Assembly (NCBI GenBank): GCA_050953285.1
Contig: JBMNMK010000003.1
Location: 1 to 64,000, forward strand
Direction: 5' to 3'
Length of the DNA stretch: 64,000 bases
Source of the DNA: Olsenella_K sp050953285
GTDB taxonomy: Bacteria > Actinomycetota > Coriobacteriia > Coriobacteriales > Atopobiaceae
Shown here: one piece after another, positions 9,040 through 16,329 of the stretch
How the letters are laid out: each line of letters begins with the position of its first letter
Position numbering within the stretch: the stretch's first letter is position 1
Position numbers and translations under genes: made by a program
Notes under the pieces: model-generated
What the model was told of the DNA's origin: nothing
Databases searched by the model: none
Seen by the model: only the letters and a program-made list of their open reading frames with translations

Positions 9040-10866
9040 ATGGCAGATACAAAACATGGGCAGGATGATGCTTTGCAGCAGCACCCTACAAAGCCAGATG
9101 CTATGGAAGTTGATCCAGCAAAGACGCAGCTCTTATCGGACAATGAGATGTCTCTTGCAGGAGAAACGCAGCTCATCTCTCCTCAGGATGCTCCAGAGGC
9201 AATAGGGGTAGCGCCTGCACCTGCTCAACCAGATAATCCAGAAGCAACTATCCTTGCCACCAAGCTTCCCAACTTGGATGATCCAGATGCAACGGTGTTT
9301 GCCTCAGAGATTCCAGAGCTTGAGCCAGAGACAGACGGGTTAGAGCTTACCGACGATGTTCCCCTGCCGTTGGTAAGTGATTACGACGCAGGCGATGACT
9401 CTACGACCACCACAACGTTTCAAGGGCCAGATTTTAGGGTGACCACGCTTAGCCAGTCAGATTTGGGCGAGCGCAAGGTGCGTGGGCGCCGTGAGCACAA
9501 GAAAAAGCGCGGGACACATCTGGCTGTGGTGGGCTTTGTTCTTGTCGCCCTGGCGATGGTTGCGGCTATAGCTGGCGCAGGCTACTACCTGGAGTTTTGG
9601 GGCGGCAAGACCGTTCCTGCCATGATTGGACTTGACCAGAGTGCAGCCGAACAACGCCTGGTAGCCAAAGGTCTTTCCATGAGCGTGGAAACCACGCTTA
9701 CAGATAACGGCTCTGGACGTGTGCTGGCCGTCTCTCCGGCGACGGGCACGCGTGTGGAAGAGGGGTCTACCGTGGTGGTGACGGTGGGTGCGGATCGCCG
9801 GATCCCCACAGTTGTCGGTACCCATGTGGATGAGGCGCGCGCGGCTCTGGAGGCGCAGGGCGCAAGCAATATCAGGCTTGAGTATGAAAATACGGGGCAG
9901 GAAGGCACGGTGCTTTCGGTATCTCCCAGCGAAGGTTCTATCTTCCTTTCGAGCGACCCCATCACCTTGGTGGTATCCATGCCACCAAAGGTGCCAGATC
10001 TGGTTGGCAGAACAGAGAAGGAAGCGTTGTCCCTGGTAGATAGGGCTGGTCTGACTGCTGAAGTGAGCTATGTGGCAACGGGCTCGCAAAGTCTTGGCAA
10101 GGTGGTGTCAACAGATCCCGCGGCGAGTGATAGAACAGGGCAGGACGGCATTGTGCGCCTGGTCATTGTGAGCCCGCAGCCATCCGAGCCCTACGATGTG
10201 CGGACATATTTCGACGCAACGTCTCGTGCGGTGTATCGCTATCTCAAGGACAAGGGTTTCTCGCTTGAAACTGGTTCAATTGATGATGAAGGTCAGCTGC
10301 AAGAGAGTTTTCTGGGCATAGATGGCACCATTGTGGGCTTTAGCCCCACGCCGTGGCGCCGGCCACTTGATCAAAACCAGTCCGAAGCAGAAGATCACCT
10401 GGTCACAGATGCCACCATTGAGGGCGTTCGCGTGGAGTTGGCAACGGGGAGCGTGCCACAAAGCGGTGCCAACTCCACCACGGCTGCGGCTATAGAAGAG
10501 ATGTGCGGCCTAACAGGAGCGCTCAGTCACACGAGCGATCAGTCCATCACGCTGCCAGAAGGCACGGTGGGCGTGGGGCTCTCGTTCTACTGTGAGTATG
10601 GTGAGACGGCGGGCGTTGGCTGGACAGTCTTTATCTACGTGGACGCTTTTGGCAAAACGCAAGCATATGTGGCCTGTGCACCCAAAGAAATATACGCTTC
10701 TGCGGATATTTCTCAGACGGGTGGCAAGATTGCAGACTTCACCGCATGGTCAGAGGTCTACGATGCGCCCACCAAAGGAGTCCAAGCAGCATCGGTTGTG
10801 CTTCAGCAGGAAGAGTCCGCAGAAGAGCAGTCTTCAGGCGAGAAGAACCAGGAAGAAGAAAAATGA
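9040..10866 (+). CDS. Membrane protein with three PASTA domains and repeated TQL/ATI-type motifs
   Basis: About 608 residues. A long cytoplasmic N-terminus (about 160 residues, acidic) has four spaced motifs (AKTQLLS, GETQLIS, EATILA, DATVFA) resembling phospho-threonine sites read by FHA domains. A basic stretch (KVRGRREHKKKRG) precedes one membrane helix (AVVGFVLVALAMVAAIAGAG). Then come three PASTA repeats (VPAMIGLDQSAAEQRL; IPTVVGTHVDEARAAL; VPDLVGRTEKEALSLV) and an unrecognised C-terminal domain. PASTA domains bind peptidoglycan/lipid II fragments and usually sit on Ser/Thr kinases or PBPs; there is no kinase domain here. Start: ATG 9040 after GGGGG; an in-frame ATG at 8989 has a weaker site. 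Overlaps the next gene by 4 bp. Confidence 0.8.
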   Translation: MADTKHGQDDALQQHPTKPDAMEVDPAKTQLLSDNEMSLAGETQLISPQDAPEAIGVAPAPAQPDNPEATILATKLPNLDDPDATVFASEIPELEPETDGLELTDDVPLPLVSDYDAGDDSTTTTTFQGPDFRVTTLSQSDLGERKVRGRREHKKKRGTHLAVVGFVLVALAMVAAIAGAGYYLEFWGGKTVPAMIGLDQSAAEQRLVAKGLSMSVETTLTDNGSGRVLAVSPATGTRVEEGSTVVVTVGADRRIPTVVGTHVDEARAALEAQGASNIRLEYENTGQEGTVLSVSPSEGSIFLSSDPITLVVSMPPKVPDLVGRTEKEALSLVDRAGLTAEVSYVATGSQSLGKVVSTDPAASDRTGQDGIVRLVIVSPQPSEPYDVRTYFDATSRAVYRYLKDKGFSLETGSIDDEGQLQESFLGIDGTIVGFSPTPWRRPLDQNQSEAEDHLVTDATIEGVRVELATGSVPQSGANSTTAAAIEEMCGLTGALSHTSDQSITLPEGTVGVGLSFYCEYGETAGVGWTVFIYVDAFGKTQAYVACAPKEIYASADISQTGGKIADFTAWSEVYDAPTKGVQAASVVLQQEESAEEQSSGEKNQEEEK

Positions 10867-11135
10867 TGGCACCTGGGAACAAGAAGCCTGCCAGCAGCGC
10901 GCCAGCTGCTGGCAAGAAAGCCGCTAGCAATGCGCCAGCTGCCGGCAAGAAGGCCGCTAGCGATGCGCCAGCTGTTGGCAAGAAGGCCGCAGCCGCGCGC
11001 TTAGCGGCACCCTCAGCACCCAACCCGATGGCTCGTTTCCTGCGCGCTGAGGGTGAAGACGATGATGGCTACGATCCCTTTTCTGATAGACCTGCGCGTC
11101 CTGAGCCGCTCTTTGAGCGGGATCCGTGGGATTAG
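10863..11135 (+). CDS. Small Ala/Lys-rich protein with an 11-residue tandem repeat
   Basis: About 90 residues, not recognised. The start overlaps the stop of the PASTA gene (ATGA), so it is probably translationally coupled to it. The N-terminus holds three near-identical 33-bp units encoding an 11-residue repeat of the type A-S-N/D-A-P-A-A-G-K-K-A. The C-terminal half is acidic (GEDDDGYDPFSDRPARP). No membrane segment. The repeat recalls Lys/Ala-rich histone-like or cell-wall-associated tails, but no function can be assigned. Confidence 0.6.
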   Translation: MMAPGNKKPASSAPAAGKKAASNAPAAGKKAASDAPAVGKKAAAARLAAPSAPNPMARFLRAEGEDDDGYDPFSDRPARPEPLFERDPWD

Positions 11136-11217
11136 TACCGTGGGACTAGTGCGGCATAAAAGATGCGCGGCTTGAATGTGAGCCGCGTACGGTTTGAACA
11201 GATGTCCCTATAGTTTT

Positions 11218-11793
11218 CTATAGTGCTCCGCCCAAACGCAGTACCAGCAAGGTTGCCAGGGCCAGAGCAGCAATCACCACAACAGCAGCAATCCGAGATC
11301 TGATCTGCCGCTCGCGCTCGCGTGATGCAAAGATCTGGCGGCGTCCTTTGGGAATCTCAAGGTATTGTCCGTAGTGTAAACCGCGTTGCAGCTTGCCCAT
11401 GTCTGCGCGGGATTGGCGATAGACCTGTCCAGAGATGGGGGAAGGCCCTCCCACAGAGAAGTTGGAATCATGGGCAAATCCTGTGGAGTAGGACTCATCC
11501 TCACCAATATCGTCGATGGCCTCGGCCGTCTTGCGTGGCTTGGGCTGGCGGATATAGGGGGTGTTTCGCGCCGGCTTTCTGGCGGGGCGCATGAGGGGGC
11601 GCTCGCGCTCAATGCCTTGTGCGTCGGCCTTGCTTCTGGGGATTGGCTTGCCAACGCCGGTGGAGTCCACGCGCATAGCGCGAGAATTGGCATCATGAGC
11701 AGGGGTTTCTCGCCTTGAAGATGCGGCAGAATCAGAGGAGTTAGAGTGTGTAACCCAGCTCGGCTCTGTATGCATGTTGCCGCTGTTTTCCAT
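11218..11793 (-). CDS. Putative C-terminally membrane-anchored protein, unknown function
   Basis: 191 residues if started at the ATG 11793, which has GGAAGGA 5 bases upstream; the open frame continues upstream without a site. The first 150 residues are polar, low-complexity and rich in Arg/Ser/Pro (likely disordered). RERERQIRSRI is followed by one hydrophobic helix (AAVVVIAALALATLLVLRL) right at the C-terminus, giving a tail-anchored topology. Convergent with the PASTA pair, divergent from hsp20. No homologous family recognised. Confidence 0.6.
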   Translation of the reverse strand: MENSGNMHTEPSWVTHSNSSDSAASSRRETPAHDANSRAMRVDSTGVGKPIPRSKADAQGIERERPLMRPARKPARNTPYIRQPKPRKTAEAIDDIGEDESYSTGFAHDSNFSVGGPSPISGQVYRQSRADMGKLQRGLHYGQYLEIPKGRRQIFASRERERQIRSRIAAVVVIAALALATLLVLRLGGAL

Positions 11794-11934
11794 GGCGCGT
11801 CCTTCCGTGTGCAAGCAATACTTTTCTATCATAACCAATGCGGCCGCAAAGGTGAGAAGCTGTTGCAAGTTGACATATTCCACCGCATGCTGCGGGGGGC
11901 TGCGCTGGCATCGCACGCGTGACGCCGCGGCACA

Positions 11935-12005
11935 AACCTAAGCGCATGTGACTTAGGTTATATGCAACAAAAATACTAAGAAAATATGCCTTAGGTGATT
12001 ATATT
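11935..12005 (+). promoter_or_regulatory. hsp20 control region: two HspR-like inverted repeats
   Basis: Copy 1: AACCTAAG (11935-11942), 9 bases, CTTAGGTT (11952-11959), perfect 8-bp arms. Copy 2: ATACTAAG (11973-11980), 9 bases, CTTAGGTG (11990-11997), five inner arm positions perfect. A TATATT at 12000-12005 could be the -10. Copy 1 is the best-formed of the four sites found at dnaK, clpB and hsp20. The two copies are 38 bp apart centre to centre. Confidence 0.7.
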
Positions 12006-12089
12006 CCGTGCGTATGGGCATATATATAAGCGACACGCGGGGTGCACCAAAACAGAGAGGCACCCAAAGAACTACAGGGAGTGATAACT

Positions 12090-12524
12090 ATGGCAAGCAT
12101 GGTTCCGTATGATCGTTACGATAGGGCTCTGAGAAGGGCATGGCCGTTTGGTAACTTTTTTGATGATGACTTCTTCGGTCCGCTCATGAACGTGGACGGC
12201 CAGGCTGCCTTCAAGATGGACGTTGAGGACGCGGGCGACGCATACGTGGTTTCCGCGCATCTGCCCGGCGTCAATCGTGACCAGATTGACGTGGAGCTCA
12301 ATGAGGGTCGCCTGTCCATCTCTGTTGACAAGAAGGACTCTGATGAGGAGAAGAGCAAGAACTACCTCCACAAAGAGACCACAGAGTGGCAGGCAACGCG
12401 CGGCGTCTATCTTAAGGATGCCGCCAGCCAGGGGCTCAGCGCAAAGCTTGATGGTGGCGTCTTGACCATCAACGTGCCAAAGATGACGGAGAAGGCAAAC
12501 GCCACAAAGGTCACCATTGAGTAA
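12090..12524 (+). CDS. Small heat-shock protein Hsp20 (alpha-crystallin family)
   Basis: 144 residues. The alpha-crystallin domain (about residues 35-130) begins FKMDVEDAGDAYVVSAHLPGV and includes LSISVDKK and the conserved LDGGVLTINVPK near its end. ATP-independent holdase that prevents aggregation and hands substrates to DnaK/ClpB. The start ATG 12090 has GGGAGTGA upstream and gives the standard MASMVPYDRYDR N-terminus; an upstream in-frame ATG at 12042 is inferior. Monocistronic, with two HspR-like sites upstream and a terminator downstream. Confidence 0.95.
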   Translation: MASMVPYDRYDRALRRAWPFGNFFDDDFFGPLMNVDGQAAFKMDVEDAGDAYVVSAHLPGVNRDQIDVELNEGRLSISVDKKDSDEEKSKNYLHKETTEWQATRGVYLKDAASQGLSAKLDGGVLTINVPKMTEKANATKVTIE

Positions 12525-12612
12525 CGGCAGCCCAAGATAGGTAAACGTCGCCTCATGGTGTGCCGTTTCTCCTGGGCTATACATACCTGCACACGCGGAA
12601 TAGCGCGCAGAT

Positions 12613-12645
12613 GCCGGGGTACCTACGGGTGCCTCGGCGTTTTTT
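12613..12645 (+). terminator. Terminator after hsp20
   Basis: GCCGGGGTACC (12613-12623) pairs with GGTGCCTCGGC (12628-12638) over 11 positions with two G-U pairs and a 4-base loop, followed by a TTTTTT run. Confidence 0.85.
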
Positions 12646-12736
12646 GTACGCCTCAGGTGAGCTATGCACCTTGAGTAAAGCGCAACCGGCATTGAAACGC
12701 TGGGCAACAGCAATGTACAAGCTGCCATCGACATAA

Positions 12737-12922
12737 CCTAAGAACAAAGTCATAAAGACCTACCAAGGTCAAGAGTATGTAGGTGCCGGAAAGACAACAC
12801 AGTACACAGGTGCTTCAAGAACCTATAGCATTTTGGGCGAGAAGTTACTGAAAACAGAAACCCAACAAGGTGAAGTGCCTGTTAAGAATCCTGATGACAC
12901 TCACACGCACGAGCAGCGCTAA
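12737..12922 (+). pseudogene. Possible remnant of a coding region (no start codon)
   Basis: After a stop at 12734-12736 there is an open frame of 61 codons (PKNKVIKTYQGQEYVGAGKT onward, ending KNPDDTHTHEQR) with no ATG or GTG and no ribosome-binding site. Base composition is visibly more A-rich than the neighbours, which suggests the 3' end of a lost or transferred gene. It contains one GGGCGAGAA word (12835-12843). I cannot name a family, and it could simply be non-coding DNA. The rest of 12646-12736 shows nothing. Confidence 0.25.
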
Positions 12923-13824
12923 TACACGGACATGGGTGACGTCTGCGAGGCAACACATACGCTCAAAAGCCCGTCCTTGCTGCGCGCTTCTCCACTGCCG
13001 TCACACACCGCATCCAGTGGTTTTGCCAGTGCTGCCAGTGCCAATGAGGGGCGGTTGTTCTTCTCGGAAAGATGAAGTGCCACCACCGTCTCTGTCTCAT
13101 GCGTGACGAGCGCGTCCAGCGCCTCGGCGCACTGGTCATTGGACAGGTGCCCGCGATCCCCCGCGATCCTCTTGCGCACCGCGGCTGGGTAGGGGCTGTG
13201 CGCCAGCATCTGCGGGTCATGATTGGCTTCAATCCCCAAGATGCGGCAGCCTCTGAGGGCAGAAAATGCCTGCTCAGTGACATATCCCGTGTCAGTCATC
13301 CAGCCAAGGGCATCCAGCACTTCATCCGCATTGGCGCCGGGCGAGAAGATCTTCTCGCCCGCTGGTGCTGATTCCGCCGGTGCTGGTGCTGCCTCCGTTG
13401 GCGCATCGGCGCTCACGCTGTGCTCGGTCACGTCGAAGCGCAGGCCAATGGGGTCGCCCACATCGTGTGACGTGGGAAAACACGTGATGCGCATGCCCGC
13501 CATGAAGAGTGTTTCGTCGTGAGAGATCAGGCGGAGCGGCAGCGCAAGCTGGGTGAGGTGTGCCGCCGTGCCGGCCGTGGCATAGATGGGCACCGAAACA
13601 TCCTTGCTAAAGACGCGCAGGCCAGATATGTGATCTGTGTGCTCGTGGGTCAGGATGATTGCCGTGAGCTCCTGCGGCTCGTAGCCCATCTGGCACATCC
13701 TATCCCTGAGCGCCTTGCGGGAAATGCCGCAGTCAATGAGTACCAGCCCTGCGGGCCCCTGCACAAGGGCGGCGTTGCCCTTTGAGCCCGACGCCAGGAT
13801 AGAGAGATGAATCTTGGGAATCAT
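12919..13824 (-). CDS. Metallo-beta-lactamase-fold hydrolase (YycJ/WalJ-like)
   Basis: 301 residues from the ATG 13824, which has AGGAGGAG upstream. The N-terminus LSILASGSKGNAALV is typical of the YycJ/WalJ branch. ILTHEHTDHISG is the HxHxDH metal-binding motif, and FPTSHDVGDPIG supplies a further histidine. Near residue 160 there is an insertion rich in Ala, Pro and Glu (VSADAPTEAAPAPAES, then AGEKIFSPGANADEV) that is not expected in the family. It is encoded by DNA containing a 22-bp perfect palindrome made of two GGGCGAGAA words. Family members are linked to DNA-repair or cell-wall stress phenotypes in Firmicutes; the role here is inferred only. Confidence 0.85.
   Translation of the reverse strand: MIPKIHLSILASGSKGNAALVQGPAGLVLIDCGISRKALRDRMCQMGYEPQELTAIILTHEHTDHISGLRVFSKDVSVPIYATAGTAAHLTQLALPLRLISHDETLFMAGMRITCFPTSHDVGDPIGLRFDVTEHSVSADAPTEAAPAPAESAPAGEKIFSPGANADEVLDALGWMTDTGYVTEQAFSALRGCRILGIEANHDPQMLAHSPYPAAVRKRIAGDRGHLSNDQCAEALDALVTHETETVVALHLSEKNNRPSLALAALAKPLDAVCDGSGEARSKDGLLSVCVASQTSPMSVY
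13339..13360. repeat. Perfect 22-bp palindrome: two inverted GGGCGAGAA words around GATC
   Basis: GGGCGAGAA at 13339-13347, GATC, TTCTCGCCC at 13352-13360. It lies inside the YycJ-like gene, in the part that encodes a low-complexity insertion. Confidence 0.9.
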
Positions 13825-13998
13825 ATATGAGCCTCCTCCTTGAGCCTCACCTAGGATAGCGAAAGTCAGAGCGGAGTTCGCGAGCGGGTGTGGGCACGCG
13901 ACACGTGCTGGCGGCATGCGCAGACATACGCGCTGGCGGCACGCACAGGCGTTGCGGTGTAGAGTACAGAGAGAAAACAGCAATCAAGAGGTGAGAAA

Positions 13999-15564
13999 AT
14001 GCCAAGCGTTGGAAGCCGATATTCCCAGCCAGATAAAAGATTTGATGCTGGCGCGACGCTGTCTTCGTATGCAGCGCGCTCGCAGCGGGCGCATGAGGCG
14101 TCGCGTGCGCCGGTGGTGCTTATGGTGTCGGGCGGCGCGGACTCAACAGCGCTTTTAGTGCTTGCCGCCACCTCGCAGCTTGATATAGACGACGGGCGCG
14201 GCAAGGCTTCCATAGCGCGCGAGCGCCTGCACGTGCTGCACGTAAACCACCAGCTCAGGGGCCAAGACGCCGACGAGGACGAGGCGTTTGTCCGCCAGCT
14301 TGCCACGTCTTTTGGCATTCCGTGCACGGTCGTACGCAAAGATATTGGCAAGCTTGCTGCGAGCTCTGCGCAAGAAGGTGGCAAGAACGTGGAGCTCTGT
14401 GGGCGAGAAGTTCGTTATGCAGCAGCGCAGGAGCTTGCCAACAAGCTCAGCCACCAGTTTGGGACGCCGCGCTCAGAAGCCAGGATACTCACAGCTCACA
14501 CGGCCAATGACCGCGCCGAAACCTTCTTCATGAACGCAATCAAGGGTTCGGGGCCCGCAGGTCTCTCCAGCATTCCGCGCCGGCGCAACCGCATCGTGCG
14601 CCCTCTTCTTACCTACACCCATCGCGAGCTCTGCGATCTTCTCCGCATGAGAAACATTGCGTGGAGAGAAGACGCCACCAACGAAGACACCCGCTACCTA
14701 CGCGCGTTTGTCCGCCATGAGCTCATGCCTGTGGTGGAGCGCAAAAACCCGCGCATCACGGCCACGCTCAGCACCACCTGCGACATCCTCTCAGACGAGG
14801 ACTCCTATCTCACCAGCGTAGCGGCCCGGTCTCTCCGGGAGCTCACGGCGCGCAGTGCAGAGGGCATGCTGGCGCTTGATGCCGATAAACTCTGCGCGCT
14901 TGAAGTGGCCATTGCGCGCCGCGTGGTGCGCCAAGCCATCCTAAACGTCTGCCCTGCCGCGCGCCTGGAGGGACGCCACATAGAATCCGTGCTCAAGCTG
15001 GTTGCGGCCAAATCGGGGTCATGTTCGGTGCCTATCAGTGTGGACGTGCGCAAAGAGCACGGCATGCTCTTTATCCGCACGCAGTCAGGCACTGTGTCTG
15101 AGCTGGCAGGATGGCTTGAGGTGCCCGGAAGCCTGGCGCTGCCAGACGGCCGTGTGCTCACGGCGCGCCTCTCACGCGTATTGCAGGGGACAGACCCGGT
15201 GGCTATAGCGCGTGCCCACAGCGCGGAGTGGGAAAACAAGAGCATCTTGTTAGACGGTGAGCTTGCAGGCATAGATCCGCTTTTAGGAGGCAGGCTCTGG
15301 GTTGACTCTGCCCAGGTAGGAGATGTTATCTGTCCGCTTGGCATGCACGGGCAGAGCAAGAAGGTGTCAGACCTGCTCTGCGAGGCAAAAATTCCCGCGG
15401 CGGACAAGCGCCTGGTACCGCTGGTGCGGATAGCTCCCAAGCGGGAGATTGTGTGGGTGGCGCCAGTGAGGGCAGATGAGCGAGTGAAATGTTCTTCTCG
15501 CACCAAAGTGTTGCTGGAGCTCACGTTGGTGGAGGATCGCTCACAAGTTGCTGGCCTTGGTTAA
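13999..15564 (+). CDS. tilS: tRNA(Ile)-lysidine synthase TilS
   Basis: 521 residues. The PP-loop LMVSGGADSTALLVL (SGGxDS) binds ATP near residue 45. VNHQLRGQDADEDE and TAHTANDRAETFFMN are characteristic TilS motifs, and a C-terminal TilS-type domain follows (VGDVICPLGMHGQSKKVSDLL). The enzyme converts the C34 of the CAU-anticodon tRNA-Ile to lysidine, so that it reads AUA. Good ribosome-binding site (AGAGGTGAG). First gene of the conserved tilS-hpt-ftsH cluster. An N-terminal extension of about 35 residues precedes the PP-loop region. Confidence 0.95.
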   Translation: MPSVGSRYSQPDKRFDAGATLSSYAARSQRAHEASRAPVVLMVSGGADSTALLVLAATSQLDIDDGRGKASIARERLHVLHVNHQLRGQDADEDEAFVRQLATSFGIPCTVVRKDIGKLAASSAQEGGKNVELCGREVRYAAAQELANKLSHQFGTPRSEARILTAHTANDRAETFFMNAIKGSGPAGLSSIPRRRNRIVRPLLTYTHRELCDLLRMRNIAWREDATNEDTRYLRAFVRHELMPVVERKNPRITATLSTTCDILSDEDSYLTSVAARSLRELTARSAEGMLALDADKLCALEVAIARRVVRQAILNVCPAARLEGRHIESVLKLVAAKSGSCSVPISVDVRKEHGMLFIRTQSGTVSELAGWLEVPGSLALPDGRVLTARLSRVLQGTDPVAIARAHSAEWENKSILLDGELAGIDPLLGGRLWVDSAQVGDVICPLGMHGQSKKVSDLLCEAKIPAADKRLVPLVRIAPKREIVWVAPVRADERVKCSSRTKVLLELTLVEDRSQVAGLG

Positions 15565-15633
15565 GCTTGCGTGCAATGGTAGTAGGATAGACGCAGGTCA
15601 GTCTTAACAGCGCCGATATGGAGGTAGCTTGGC

Positions 15634-16209
15634 ATGGCGGAGGATTCGCAAACAGGAGCGCACACAACCTTGCATCCAGATGTAGAGAGCGTTGTCTTGA
15701 GTGAGGAGGACATCCAGGGCATCGTCGCGCGTCTGGGGGCGGAGATCAGCCGGGATTATGCGGGCAAAAACCCCCTGGTCATCACTGTTTTGCGCGGGGC
15801 ATTCATCTTTACAGCAGACCTTATTCGTGCAATTACCATCCCGTGTGAGGTGGACTTTATGGCCGTCTCAAGCTACGGCAACGGGGTCAAGAGTTCGGGC
15901 GTGGTGCGCATTGTGAAGGATCTGGACACCAAGATTGAGGGCAGAGACGTCATTATTGCAGAGGACATTCTGGACTCTGGCCTCACGCTTTCATATCTGA
16001 TCAAGCTCTTGAAGGCACGTGGGCCCAAGTCCATCCATGTTGCCACGTTTTCTGTTAAAGATATTGAGGGCAAGACCCCGGCCGTTACGCCGCGCTACGT
16101 GGGCTGCCATGTGCCGGACGCCTTTGTTGTGGGCTATGGCCTCGATTTTGCCGAGCGCTACCGCAACTTGCCCTATGTGGGAATTCTCAAACCTGAGGCC
16201 TATCAATAG
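15634..16209 (+). CDS. hpt: Hypoxanthine phosphoribosyltransferase
   Basis: 191 residues. The PRPP-binding loop VIIAEDILDSGLTLSYL is intact, the hood motif VLRGAFIFTADL lies upstream and VGYGLDFAERYRNLPYVG closes the active site. Salvages hypoxanthine and guanine to IMP and GMP with PRPP. Lies 69 bp after tilS and 120 bp before ftsH, the usual bacterial arrangement. Ribosome-binding site TGGAGG. Confidence 0.96.
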   Translation: MAEDSQTGAHTTLHPDVESVVLSEEDIQGIVARLGAEISRDYAGKNPLVITVLRGAFIFTADLIRAITIPCEVDFMAVSSYGNGVKSSGVVRIVKDLDTKIEGRDVIIAEDILDSGLTLSYLIKLLKARGPKSIHVATFSVKDIEGKTPAVTPRYVGCHVPDAFVVGYGLDFAERYRNLPYVGILKPEAYQ

Positions 16210-16329
16210 CGCATTTGTTATAGAAAAGGTTATATTTTTACATGGCGGGGCGCGCAGTCTTGCGCGCCCTCACCTTTAGCAAGCAGTGATAAGTGAGGCT
16301 TTGCCTCTGGTGATGCATTGGGAGTTAAC

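Noticed and set aside
12670..12677. CTTGAGT half-site of the classical HAIR element after hsp20
   Set aside because: Only one half is present, downstream of the gene, with no matching ACTCAAG.
16248..16269. GC-rich 8-bp hairpin between hpt and ftsH as a terminator
   Set aside because: No T tract on the plus strand; read as a processing or pausing structure at most.
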